From Planctobacterium sp965279005 (GTDB taxonomy: Bacteria; Pseudomonadota; Gammaproteobacteria; Enterobacterales; Alteromonadaceae), in assembly GCA_965279005.1 (NCBI GenBank), contig CBDIHK010000027.1, positions 361,552 through 425,551 of the forward strand: a stretch of DNA of 64,000 nt. The letters run 5' to 3'. Shown in pieces: positions 32,104 through 40,635 of this stretch (within the stretch, counting starts at the first letter, position 1; every line of letters starts with the position of its first letter). Under the pieces are notes generated by a model, which ran no database searches, was not told where the DNA came from, and saw only the letters and a program-made list of their open reading frames with translations. Position numbers and translations under genes: made by a program.

Positions 32104-33639
32104 GTGACCACTTATCATACTTCTAGAAACGAAAGCATTGTTCTTGGTAACCGTATTAACCAGGGAGGCGAGGCCATCGTTTACGCTACCAATAAACCTG
32201 GATTGGTAGCAAAGGAGTATAAAACACAACCCGATGTTCAAAAACAGCACAAGCTTGAGGCAATGGTGGCACATGGCAAACCCATACCTAATGCCGCGTT
32301 TCCTGTCGATCTGCTATTTACCGCAAAAAAACAGTTGGTTGGATATCTAATGCCATTTGTGGAAGGCGAACCCTTGCACAACTTTGGCAATACTAAAGCG
32401 CAAAAGAAGCTATCAAATAGCTACAAGCTAAGTGCGGAAACCTTGGTTAACATCGGCATAGAACTTTGCCAGTCGGTGTATGAGGTACATCGTGAAAATA
32501 TGGTGATAGGGGATTTGAACGATTCAAACTTCCTGGTTGATAAAAAGTTACACGTAAGCGTTTTAGACTGCGATTCTTTCCAGTTCCAAAGCTGGCTTTG
32601 CGGTGTAGGCCGCCTTGACTATACTGCCCCAGAGTTGCAGGGCGTGAACCTGAACCAAGTCCCAAGGGACGCCTCTAGTGATAATTTTTCGCTGGCCATA
32701 ATACTACATCAGTTATTCGTCCTTGGTATTCATCCCTTTGTTGGCAAAGCAAATAGCCCATCAGAAAGCGAATTGCACCAACGCATCGCGAAAGGTTTGT
32801 GTCCCCATTTAGGTACTGCCGCCCCTCCCGCCTGGTGTCCAGACTTGAACCTGTTACCTAAACCGATCCGAGATATGTTTGCCGCAGCGTTTGCCGATGC
32901 AGCGTTAAGGCCTACAAGCCTGGAAATACGCAATGCGCTCTACATGCAATACGATCCTCTTTGCGAAGCGGTTAAATCCTATCGGATACAACGGGGGCTG
33001 CCTGAGCAGGCACCTTCAAAGCCAAAAAACACAACCCTGCATCAAGCCCAACAACAAAAGACAAAACAAAAAAGCAAATCTAAACAGCAACACAAGCCAA
33101 AACCGCAGGCCAGTGCAAAGGCTCAAGCGAAAACCGCGCCTAAGCACAAACGACCGCAGCAAAACCATCGCCCGACCCCGTCTCGTTCGAATCAAGGGAG
33201 TGCAACACCGCCACCCTATATCCAAACCACTGGCAACCTAGGGGCGGCGAATTACACACAATTGTATAAAAACAGGCAATGGCGCCTGACTAACATTCCA
33301 CGGAAAACGGCAGTTATCTGTGTGGCCATGGCCTTGGCGGCAATGGGCATTACTTCTTACATCGACAATAAAAATAGAACCCACTACACACCCCTGAGCC
33401 AGTCTATTCAGCAACATAGCCAGCCTGTGGCCACGCCGGTGCCGCGAGCGCAGACAGGTAGTGATCCAACTCCAATGCAACGCTACTTTGTTGTGTTTGG
33501 CCAAGAGACTATTACCCCGGTGGAGCGTGAGGCAAATATGCCACCACCCAAGGAAACCAACAAAGAAGACAAAGATCCGATGGAAATGTACAAAAAAGTG
33601 TTTGAAGAAAATGTAGAAAAGAAAAAAAAGGATAACTAG
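32104..33639 (+). CDS. TerY-P-type serine/threonine kinase with transmembrane tail
   Basis: The 511-residue protein has a kinase domain at about 14-310: glycine-rich INQGGEAIVY, Lys37 in VAKEYK, catalytic loop IGDLNDSNFLV (Asp137, Asn142), DCDSFQ in place of DFG, and APEL. The DCDSFQ variant is usual in TerY-P kinases. A basic, Gln/Lys/Pro-rich linker (about 315-385) leads to a single transmembrane helix (about 397-415, TAVICVAMALAAMGITSYI) and a polar C-terminal tail ending in KKKKDN. The kinase can thus be tied to the membrane machine encoded upstream. GTG start at 32104; last gene of the operon, ending in TAG. Confidence 0.87.
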   Translation: MTTYHTSRNESIVLGNRINQGGEAIVYATNKPGLVAKEYKTQPDVQKQHKLEAMVAHGKPIPNAAFPVDLLFTAKKQLVGYLMPFVEGEPLHNFGNTKAQKKLSNSYKLSAETLVNIGIELCQSVYEVHRENMVIGDLNDSNFLVDKKLHVSVLDCDSFQFQSWLCGVGRLDYTAPELQGVNLNQVPRDASSDNFSLAIILHQLFVLGIHPFVGKANSPSESELHQRIAKGLCPHLGTAAPPAWCPDLNLLPKPIRDMFAAAFADAALRPTSLEIRNALYMQYDPLCEAVKSYRIQRGLPEQAPSKPKNTTLHQAQQQKTKQKSKSKQQHKPKPQASAKAQAKTAPKHKRPQQNHRPTPSRSNQGSATPPPYIQTTGNLGAANYTQLYKNRQWRLTNIPRKTAVICVAMALAAMGITSYIDNKNRTHYTPLSQSIQQHSQPVATPVPRAQTGSDPTPMQRYFVVFGQETITPVEREANMPPPKETNKEDKDPMEMYKKVFEENVEKKKKDN

Positions 33640-33751
33640 CGCTAAGCTTAACCTTGGTTTGAATTTTGGTTCGCACTGGGTTTATGTTGCCTGCCTGGTG
33701 CGGCATCTGTGTAAGCATAAAAAATGCAGTATTGGTAGCGTGAGCGAAGCC

Positions 33752-35065
33752 TTAAATCTCAATTAGAGAGTAATTCCGTAGTTTTTGAAATAATTCAACT
33801 TGGAAGGGTAGCAACTCTTTGAATTCCGCTAGCGCCTGGATGTTTTCACCTTTACTGTTGCCTGTTAAACTCTGGGCTGTCATATCAAGGAAAAGTTGTT
33901 GCAGGAAAATCACCTCTGAGGTGCGTTGCTGTATATCTTGGATATCCACTGTCTTGTCTTCGTAAAGTGATTGGGATACGCCGAGTTCAGTGGCAAGGAG
34001 TGCAACATCTGACAGTCCAAGGGTAATGCCAGTAAACATTTGGTTAACTTGGTCTTGGTAAGTGAAAAACAATTCGTTGTCTATTTTAAATTCATACTGT
34101 TTAGCCGTTGATTCACTTTTTAATATTCCGAGCATCGAACATACCAGGCGCAGGGCAGTGGAAAAAAGGTTAATCAATCGAGTCAACGGCTTAGGGTAAT
34201 CTTCTGCCAGGCTAAGCTTATTCACTTTGCGGGCATGCTCAAACAGTAGGATTACGGCACCAGATGCAAGCAATAACATCCTTAGCCGTTGTTCTGGCTC
34301 TTGACCTGAAATCTCGTATGGCAACAGGGTACGCTGATCCTGGCTTTCCAGAAAATTCTGCCACAAATAGTTTGGCCCACTTTGTCCCATAACTTCATAA
34401 AACATAAGCTCAAATGCCAGTCCATCGGCCTGTAGTTCTAAGCATTGCCTGTATTTGGGTTGCTCAAATACTGGGTTTGATTGCGTATTAAAATTAACCA
34501 AACCTAATGTTTCTGTGAAAGTTGTTTCTTTAATGAGTAGCGTATGCCCCATGAGCCAGTGTGAGACTTCGTGCAACATTGCCCATTGAGCTGATAAATT
34601 TGACAATAAACTCGCCTGTTGTAATCGCCAGAATTGGCTAGGTGTTTGACGATATAACTTCTCGCTAAAGGGAACGCCTCTGGTGTTTAGTTTGCACTGG
34701 TAGTCGTAATAGCTGTGTGATTTAAGTGCAGGATTCTCCAAATAGTGTATCGCGATGTTCTCGCCATCGACAGTAGGCTCCACAAAAAAGGCTGGTTTAC
34801 AGCAGCAGGCAAGCAACAGGTCGTCAAGTGCTATGAAAAAACCTTTACTCATATGAATGGTGGGTAGCAATGCTGTTTTACTGTAGACGGATAAGTCAAC
34901 CTGCAAGGTTGACGTAAGGATGAAACTGTTAGAATCTGGCGGTGCAACTTCGGTAAAAATCCCTATTACACCTTGGCAGCTGTTAACCAGTTTCTTAAAC
35001 CTGCTGCCAAAATCCGAAAGCTGGGGAAGTAGGGATGATTCTAGCGAGCTTTCTTTGGCGTCCAT
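33752..35065 (-). CDS. HExxH zinc metallopeptidase B
   Basis: The 437-residue protein has the motif MLHEVSHWLMGH (His165, Glu166, His169) and, 40 residues on, CLELQADGLAF (Glu210, Asp214) as the probable third ligand. Both the motif and the following E-x-x-AD arrangement match peptidase A at 21382, and both have a hydrophobic helix later (LLASGAVILLFEH). No signal peptide. It is convergent with the kinase gene (112-bp gap, weak hairpin GCAT/ATGC only), so it is a separate transcription unit that bounds the island. Likely a cytoplasmic protease of the same system; substrate unknown. Confidence 0.72.
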   Translation of the reverse strand: MDAKESSLESSLLPQLSDFGSRFKKLVNSCQGVIGIFTEVAPPDSNSFILTSTLQVDLSVYSKTALLPTIHMSKGFFIALDDLLLACCCKPAFFVEPTVDGENIAIHYLENPALKSHSYYDYQCKLNTRGVPFSEKLYRQTPSQFWRLQQASLLSNLSAQWAMLHEVSHWLMGHTLLIKETTFTETLGLVNFNTQSNPVFEQPKYRQCLELQADGLAFELMFYEVMGQSGPNYLWQNFLESQDQRTLLPYEISGQEPEQRLRMLLLASGAVILLFEHARKVNKLSLAEDYPKPLTRLINLFSTALRLVCSMLGILKSESTAKQYEFKIDNELFFTYQDQVNQMFTGITLGLSDVALLATELGVSQSLYEDKTVDIQDIQQRTSEVIFLQQLFLDMTAQSLTGNSKGENIQALAEFKELLPFQVELFQKLRNYSLIEI

Positions 35066-35148
35066 TTTAAATTGTTGATAGTTTGGGACAAATTATTGGG
35101 AAAAACTCTAGCACGGTTTTTAGCTGATGGGTTAGCCAAAAAAAACGG

Positions 35149-35928
35149 TTAAGTGGGGGAAGACCTGTCCATATCTCTTTTCTTGACGGCTTTAAGCCAA
35201 GATATTACAAAATAACAGGCTACCGCGGCCGCCACGTGCTTCAAACTGTGGCCACTAATAATACCGAATGTCTCTAAAACAAAAGCATCACCAAATTCCA
35301 AGACCTTGGCCAAGGTATACCAAAGCAATACTAATACTAACTTGCTTTTATTGATGCCGGGTGTTTTGAAAAATACCAGGATCACCAGGGTTAACAGCAT
35401 AGGTAAAAACTGCACCAGCGCATAGAACCTGAGGTCGCCCTGGCCGGAGGATTCGGTGTAGAACCACCAAAATACGCTTGCTACACCGACGACCACTAGT
35501 AAGGGTAGGGAACGTTGGCCACCTTGTGGGCTGACAAAAACCGACAGCACCATAGCAAACAAACCCATAAAACCAATAGTCATGGGCAGCCTGTCCCAAA
35601 CTAAGGTGCTATTTGTGGGATACCAATGGTAGTAGCCGGATCCCAGCGCAATTAGTGCCACGCCAATACAGAAAGTCAAGGCACTCCAATATAGGTGCTG
35701 CAAGCTCTGCCTAGCATTGTAAACGTAAACAATGCCGACAACGCCAACTAACAAAAAAGGTAAATTAGACAGTACATTGAGGCTATTTGGGATACCGAGC
35801 CAAGTATCAGTGTCGGCGAAATGGTGGTAACCGGGATCCTGGCCAATCGGAGGTACCAGGCCTACGCTGGCAATGGCGATAATGGCCAAGAGCCATAACA
35901 GCAGCTGCTTGCTAATTGTACTATTCAT
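35149..35928 (-). CDS. Seven-transmembrane CREST/alkaline ceramidase-like protein
   Basis: The 259-residue protein is very hydrophobic with about seven helices. Conserved polar positions match the CREST superfamily (alkaline ceramidases, PAQR receptors): YHHFADTDTWLGIPNSLNVL with the landmark IPNSLNVLSN, GSGYYHWYPTNSTLVWDRLP, and a last-helix GHSLKHVAAA. These His/Asp/Ser residues bind zinc in the family. It probably hydrolyses an amide bond in a lipid or acts in membrane lipid turnover. It lies 83 bp upstream of the peptidase B start on the same strand but likely is a separate unit. Confidence 0.75.
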   Translation of the reverse strand: MNSTISKQLLLWLLAIIAIASVGLVPPIGQDPGYHHFADTDTWLGIPNSLNVLSNLPFLLVGVVGIVYVYNARQSLQHLYWSALTFCIGVALIALGSGYYHWYPTNSTLVWDRLPMTIGFMGLFAMVLSVFVSPQGGQRSLPLLVVVGVASVFWWFYTESSGQGDLRFYALVQFLPMLLTLVILVFFKTPGINKSKLVLVLLWYTLAKVLEFGDAFVLETFGIISGHSLKHVAAAVACYFVISWLKAVKKRDMDRSSPT

Positions 35929-36284
35929 CTTCAGGTCGTATTTGAAGCCATTCTCATGACAGTAATAAATGCCTGTCCTAAGTGCAATCCTAAGTGCATT
36001 CTAATCACAGGCCTTTTACCCCTACCGAGTTAAAGTAACCAGCATTCCAGCCAATTTTTCAAGCCAATGGAATTGCTATTGATTCCATGTTCAATAAAAG
36101 CCGTAACCCTGTGTAAAAGTGTGGATTTTGGAGTTGTTAAAACAGGCTTTTCGGGAAATTATTTTTTCGTCTCGTATTTACATTTTGTTACCGCTTGATT
36201 AAAGTGCGCCAGCTACGGGTAAAAAAATGCACGTTTTTTAGACAAAATTTCCCGAGATTAATGGGAATGGATTAGGGAATTGGA
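35929..36284. other. Intergenic region, 356 bp
   Basis: Separates the divergent CREST-like gene and the adhesin gene, so it should hold both promoters. It is AT-rich before the adhesin start, with GGGAATTGGA near the ribosome-binding position. I see no repeat, hairpin or open reading frame worth naming. Confidence 0.5.
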
Positions 36285-39200
36285 ATGAAAGGTTTCATTT
36301 TATTGTGTTTGCTGCTGTCCAGCAGCATAGGGCTGGCTGCATCCGATGAGGCTATCGAATGGTCGTCCGTTGAGTACCAGCAAATATTTGGCGATTTTGA
36401 TGGCGATGGCAGCGGTGATTTTATGATTATCTCCAAAGCGCCAAACTACCCCTCGAAATATATCCCCTCGTCGGATCCTAATTCAAGCCCAGACCACTGG
36501 ATCTATTTCGATCCAGCAAACCAAAACCTGGTTGCAGGTGATTTTAACAACGATGGCAAAGATGAAATCTTGGTCTTGTCGCAAACATTGGAAGGGCACT
36601 ATCTCTACGTTGACCAAAACCTCCAGCTATTGGCCAATGAAGATGGTTTGAAGGTTAAAGGTTACAGGGAAGACCGGCAGATTGCGTTTAGCCATTTGTA
36701 CGCTGCGGACTTCAATGGCGACAGCAGCAGTGATCTGCTGGCTTATGATGAAAACCTGCATGAATTCGTCATATTCCACAATAAAAACAAAAGCAAAAAG
36801 ATAAAGTTTGCTTTCAAAGACCAGCTATCCCTGCAAAACAGTAGTCGATTTGAGCCTTTTATTAGCGACTTTGATGCCGACGGCAATGATGATATTGCCT
36901 TGTTCTCGAGCATGCCAGACGGTGAGTCTTATGTTGCTTTCAGCAGCAAAAAAGGCCGCTTTAAGAAAGCCGAGTTTGAAAATATTACACCTTACCTTGG
37001 CGGTGAAGATTGGAATGTGCACGAGTATTCCATCATTAACTGGTGGGATGAACAGGCGAATGAGCGCTTGATCCTGCGCTTGCAAAACGGCGTTGGTGGC
37101 ATTGACGAGGAAGGCAATGAATTGACCGGCATTGAGGGGCAAAGCCAGTCGCCAGGACTAGGACTTCTGGATGAAATAGCCCAAGAATGCCAACATCTGG
37201 CCTATTCGCCAGTGCGCAAGGAAGTTTACCCTAGCTGCGGGCCTAGCCAGGGTGAAGCAAGTGCCAACAATGGAAAAATCACTGTGCGCAGTGACCATCT
37301 GCGTGCCAGGGAGATATGCCATATCCCCTACTCGGCTCCCATTGAAAGGCAAGCTATGGCATCCCGCCAAGGCATTGAAACCCAAAGCTTTGGTTGTGGT
37401 GAACCACAGTTCCCGCCCAGCGCGCCATCTAGCTATCCAAGTGTAAATGGCGGCAGTTACCATGCGGTTAATACCTCCTACACCGTTTCCATGGGTGCCG
37501 TTAGTGGCGCGGTTTTTTATCAACTCTATGAAAGCCGCAGTAATTCCAACTACTCTTTGGTTTACAGTGGTTCTGGTACCTCTGTGTCCCGCAGTATGGC
37601 TAGCTATGGCCATGTCTATTACAAATACCGCGCTTGTAACTTTAACGGCTGTAGTGCTTATAGCCCTTACCGGCGAATCTATGTGTACACCAATCCAGGC
37701 GGTCCAAACAATGTCTCAGCGAGCACTGCAAGCCTGTTTGCCGGTGGCAGCAGTACCATTAGCTGGACTAAGGCGGGCGGTATCATTCCTTCTGGCTATT
37801 ATGTTGTGCGGGAAACCAATGCCGCTGGTAGCACCAAGTGGTTGACCCAAATCACGGCAGGATCCGGCTCATCCTATAGCTACACTGTGTATCCTTCTGG
37901 CGCACCGGGCAGTTTCAGCTACCGGGTGCAAGCCTGTAACCCTTCCGTAGGTTGCGGTGGTAGCCGCAGCACCAATGTTACCCTGAACAACCGGGCGCCT
38001 TCTGCTGACAACGAATCAACCAGTGTCAACGAGCAAAGCAGTAAAACTATCAATGTACTGAGTGGTGACTATGACCCCGACGGTCACAGCCTCACTATTT
38101 CAGGCTATACGCAACCCAGTCGCGGCACTGTCAGCTGCGCTGGCAGCAACTGTACCTACACCGGTACCCAGAACCTAAGCAGCAATAGCTCTGACTCTTT
38201 CCAGTACACAATATCCGACGGTTACGGTGGTACTGATACCGCGACAGTAAGCATCACTTTGATCAACCAAAAAGAGGGTACCGTTAGCAAGCCGGTTATT
38301 TCGCCAACAGGGCGCGTATTTGACAATAGCCAGTCCATTAGCATCAGTACCTCTACTTCGGGCAGCGCTATTTATTACACCACCAATGGCAGCAACCCCA
38401 CTACCGCCTCTACCCGCTATACAGGGGCATTTACAATTACTACTGACAAAACCATCAAAGCTATTGCAACCAAGGCCGACTATTACAACAGTGCCATCGA
38501 TACTGAGGTGTTCAACCGCAACTATGCCCCTGTGGCGGTCAACAATACCTTATCTGTACCAGAAGACGGCAGCGCTTCTGTGAATGTCATCCTCAATGAT
38601 AGCGACCCGGATGGTGATGAGCTTAGTGTCATCCTCGTAGGCACTGCCAGCCATGGTAGCGTCTCGTCCAATTCAAGCTCTGTCACCTACAGTCCCAATG
38701 CCAATTATTGCGGCAATGATAGCTTTACCTATGTGGTGTCAGACGGCCGTTTAACCGACCAGGCGACGGTTTCGGTTTCGGTCAACTGCGGCAACGATAG
38801 GCCGACAATCTCGGCTATCGCCAACCAAAATATCAACGAAGATAGCAGTACCGGCAGTATTGCCTTCACCGTAAGCGATACTGATAACAGTGCCTCGAGC
38901 CTGGGAATTAGCTTTTTATCCAGCAATACAGCCTTGGTACAAAATAGCGCTAGCAAAATTGTTATTGGAGGTTCCGGTAGCAACCGCACGGTTAAGGTTA
39001 TTCCGCAACCCAATACATTTGGCACAACAACTATCACCTTGACGGTTTCCGATGGTGCTTTAACCGCTTCCCGCAGCTTCACCGTCAGCGTGGCATCGGT
39101 AAATGATGTTCCGGTTGTGACCCCATTAGCGCCAAACCAGAACCAAAGTTTTTCCAGCACTGAAGCGGTAATAGCGAAGGCCCAGGCAAGTGACATAGAC

Positions 39201-40223
39201 AGCAGTATTGCAGGTATCCAGTTCAAGTTGGGCAACGGCAGTTGGACGCAAGATAGCAGCGCCCCCTACGAATACAATTTCGGTAGCTTAAGCGCTGGCG
39301 CGCATACCCTGTATTACCGCGCGAAAGACAGCCATAACGCCTTTTCCAGCAATAAAAGCATCAGTATTAGTGTTGGCAATATCCCGTCGGCCAGCATTAC
39401 CAGCCCTGCCGCGAACCAGGTGTTTGCTGCAAGCGACAGCATTACTGTCTCGGCAAGTGCGAGTGATGCCGACGGTTCCATAACCCAAGTGGAGTTCAGC
39501 TTGAACGGTGGCGTATGGCAAATTGATAGCAGCGCACCCTACAGCCGCAATTTTGGTTCCTTGGCCTCAGGTAGCCACAGCGTTTCCGTGCGTGCCAAAG
39601 ACAATAGTGGATACTATTCCAATGCGGTTACGCGCAATTTTTCAGTTGCCGCTAACCAAGCACCTTCTGCCAGCATTTCGTCACCATCTAATGGCCAACA
39701 AATGGTCCAGTCTGGCGCCTTAACCGTTAGTGCTTCCGCGTCTGATAGCGACGGTAGCATTTCACGTGTGGAATTCCGCCTCAACAGCGGCGCCTGGCAA
39801 TCCGACACGAGTGCCCCCTATAGCTATAACTTTGGCTCATTTGCCTTGGGTGAGCACACTATCCAAGTGCGTAGCCGGGACAACCAGGGTGCCTACTCTA
39901 CTACCCAAAGTGTCTCTGTCACCATCAAGCCACCGGTGACGGATGTCACCATCGTCTCTGGCGGAAGCACAGGCAGTTTCGATGTCACTTGGGTGCAAAT
40001 CTCTGGAACCACTGAATACCGCATAGAAGAAAAAGTGGGCTCTGGCAGCTGGACGCTCATCGACACCATTAGCAGTGGCCTTAGCAAACCATTCAATAAT
40101 AAACCCGCGCAAACCTACCAATACCGGGTCAAGGCCTGCGCAGGCACCAGTAACTGTAGCGATTACAGCGCAATGAAATCAATTACCGTGGAATTGGAGC
40201 TTGGGCAGTGCCCGGTGCCATAG
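36285..40223 (+). CDS. Large secreted multidomain adhesin-like protein
   Basis: The 1312-residue protein has a signal peptide (MKGFILLCLLLSSSIGLAAS). Next come four calcium-binding FG-GAP/VCBS-like units (GDFDGDGSGDFMII, AGDFNNDGKDEIL, AADFNGDSSSDLL, SDFDADGNDDIAL), fibronectin-like modules, cadherin/Big_9-like units (NRAPSADNESTSVNEQS..., YDPDGHSL, SDPDGDEL), a chitobiase-C-like unit (YYTTNGSNPTTAST), and three Ig-like repeats near the end (ASASDADGSITQVEFSLNGG and two relatives). All are extracellular binding or spacer domains; no enzyme domain is visible. It opens an operon with a small exported protein, the RHS toxin and its immunity gene (gaps 28, 6 and -1 bp), so it may help display or deliver the toxin. 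Confidence 0.85.
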   Translation: MKGFILLCLLLSSSIGLAASDEAIEWSSVEYQQIFGDFDGDGSGDFMIISKAPNYPSKYIPSSDPNSSPDHWIYFDPANQNLVAGDFNNDGKDEILVLSQTLEGHYLYVDQNLQLLANEDGLKVKGYREDRQIAFSHLYAADFNGDSSSDLLAYDENLHEFVIFHNKNKSKKIKFAFKDQLSLQNSSRFEPFISDFDADGNDDIALFSSMPDGESYVAFSSKKGRFKKAEFENITPYLGGEDWNVHEYSIINWWDEQANERLILRLQNGVGGIDEEGNELTGIEGQSQSPGLGLLDEIAQECQHLAYSPVRKEVYPSCGPSQGEASANNGKITVRSDHLRAREICHIPYSAPIERQAMASRQGIETQSFGCGEPQFPPSAPSSYPSVNGGSYHAVNTSYTVSMGAVSGAVFYQLYESRSNSNYSLVYSGSGTSVSRSMASYGHVYYKYRACNFNGCSAYSPYRRIYVYTNPGGPNNVSASTASLFAGGSSTISWTKAGGIIPSGYYVVRETNAAGSTKWLTQITAGSGSSYSYTVYPSGAPGSFSYRVQACNPSVGCGGSRSTNVTLNNRAPSADNESTSVNEQSSKTINVLSGDYDPDGHSLTISGYTQPSRGTVSCAGSNCTYTGTQNLSSNSSDSFQYTISDGYGGTDTATVSITLINQKEGTVSKPVISPTGRVFDNSQSISISTSTSGSAIYYTTNGSNPTTASTRYTGAFTITTDKTIKAIATKADYYNSAIDTEVFNRNYAPVAVNNTLSVPEDGSASVNVILNDSDPDGDELSVILVGTASHGSVSSNSSSVTYSPNANYCGNDSFTYVVSDGRLTDQATVSVSVNCGNDRPTISAIANQNINEDSSTGSIAFTVSDTDNSASSLGISFLSSNTALVQNSASKIVIGGSGSNRTVKVIPQPNTFGTTTITLTVSDGALTASRSFTVSVASVNDVPVVTPLAPNQNQSFSSTEAVIAKAQASDIDSSIAGIQFKLGNGSWTQDSSAPYEYNFGSLSAGAHTLYYRAKDSHNAFSSNKSISISVGNIPSASITSPAANQVFAASDSITVSASASDADGSITQVEFSLNGGVWQIDSSAPYSRNFGSLASGSHSVSVRAKDNSGYYSNAVTRNFSVAANQAPSASISSPSNGQQMVQSGALTVSASASDSDGSISRVEFRLNSGAWQSDTSAPYSYNFGSFALGEHTIQVRSRDNQGAYSTTQSVSVTIKPPVTDVTIVSGGSTGSFDVTWVQISGTTEYRIEEKVGSGSWTLIDTISSGLSKPFNNKPAQTYQYRVKACAGTSNCSDYSAMKSITVELELGQCPVP

Positions 40224-40251
40224 GCAAAAGACGGAATTTAGGGAGCAAACA

Positions 40252-40629
40252 ATGAAATCAAAATGGCTTAGTTACCCGGCCCACGGGAACCTGAATCGAA
40301 CGCTAAAACTCAAGTGCTGTGTCGCCTTAATAAGCGCTGGCCTGCTGTTAATACCCAGCCAGGCATTAGCGGCGAAAGACAAGATCCGCAAATTCAAGGT
40401 GTTGGAGAACACCTTTTCAACGGATTGCCCCTACATGCGCGACGTAGCTTTGAAAGTCAAGTACAAGCTCAAGTCCAAGGAAGAGGGAGTTGTCATTGTG
40501 GAAGGTACCGAAGACGGCCAGCAATATTTCCTGCTTGCTAGCAAGCCTGTCAGTTTCGGCAAAGGCACTACCATCATCGGCTTTAATGCGGGCGAGTGCC
40601 TGCAAGACATCCGTGTCAGCATAGAGTAG
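40252..40629 (+). CDS. Small exported protein between adhesin and RHS toxin
   Basis: The ATG at 40252 follows AGGGAGC and gives 125 residues with a long signal peptide (cleavage near QALA-AKDK). The mature part is a small beta-rich domain with two cysteines (STDCPYMRD, AGECLQDI) that could pair. Positioned 6 bp before the RHS gene, it may be an export partner or chaperone of the toxin or adhesin. No family recognised. A longer in-frame start lies inside the adhesin gene and is unlikely. Confidence 0.7.
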   Translation: MKSKWLSYPAHGNLNRTLKLKCCVALISAGLLLIPSQALAAKDKIRKFKVLENTFSTDCPYMRDVALKVKYKLKSKEEGVVIVEGTEDGQQYFLLASKPVSFGKGTTIIGFNAGECLQDIRVSIE

Positions 40630-40635
40630 CCCGCC

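Noticed and set aside
24627..33639. The envelope operon as a type VI secretion or Tol-Pal system
   Set aside because: No TssB/C, ClpV, VgrG, TolA, TolB or Pal is encoded; only the channel pair resembles Tol/Exb.
29760..33639. A Zorya defence system
   Set aside because: The channel pair is MotA/ExbB-like, but ZorC and ZorD (helicase) are absent, the channel lacks the long ZorA tail, and the partner has no OmpA-like domain.
33640..33751. A bidirectional terminator between the kinase and peptidase B genes
   Set aside because: Only a 4-bp stem (GCAT/ATGC) around an A-run was found, too weak to support.
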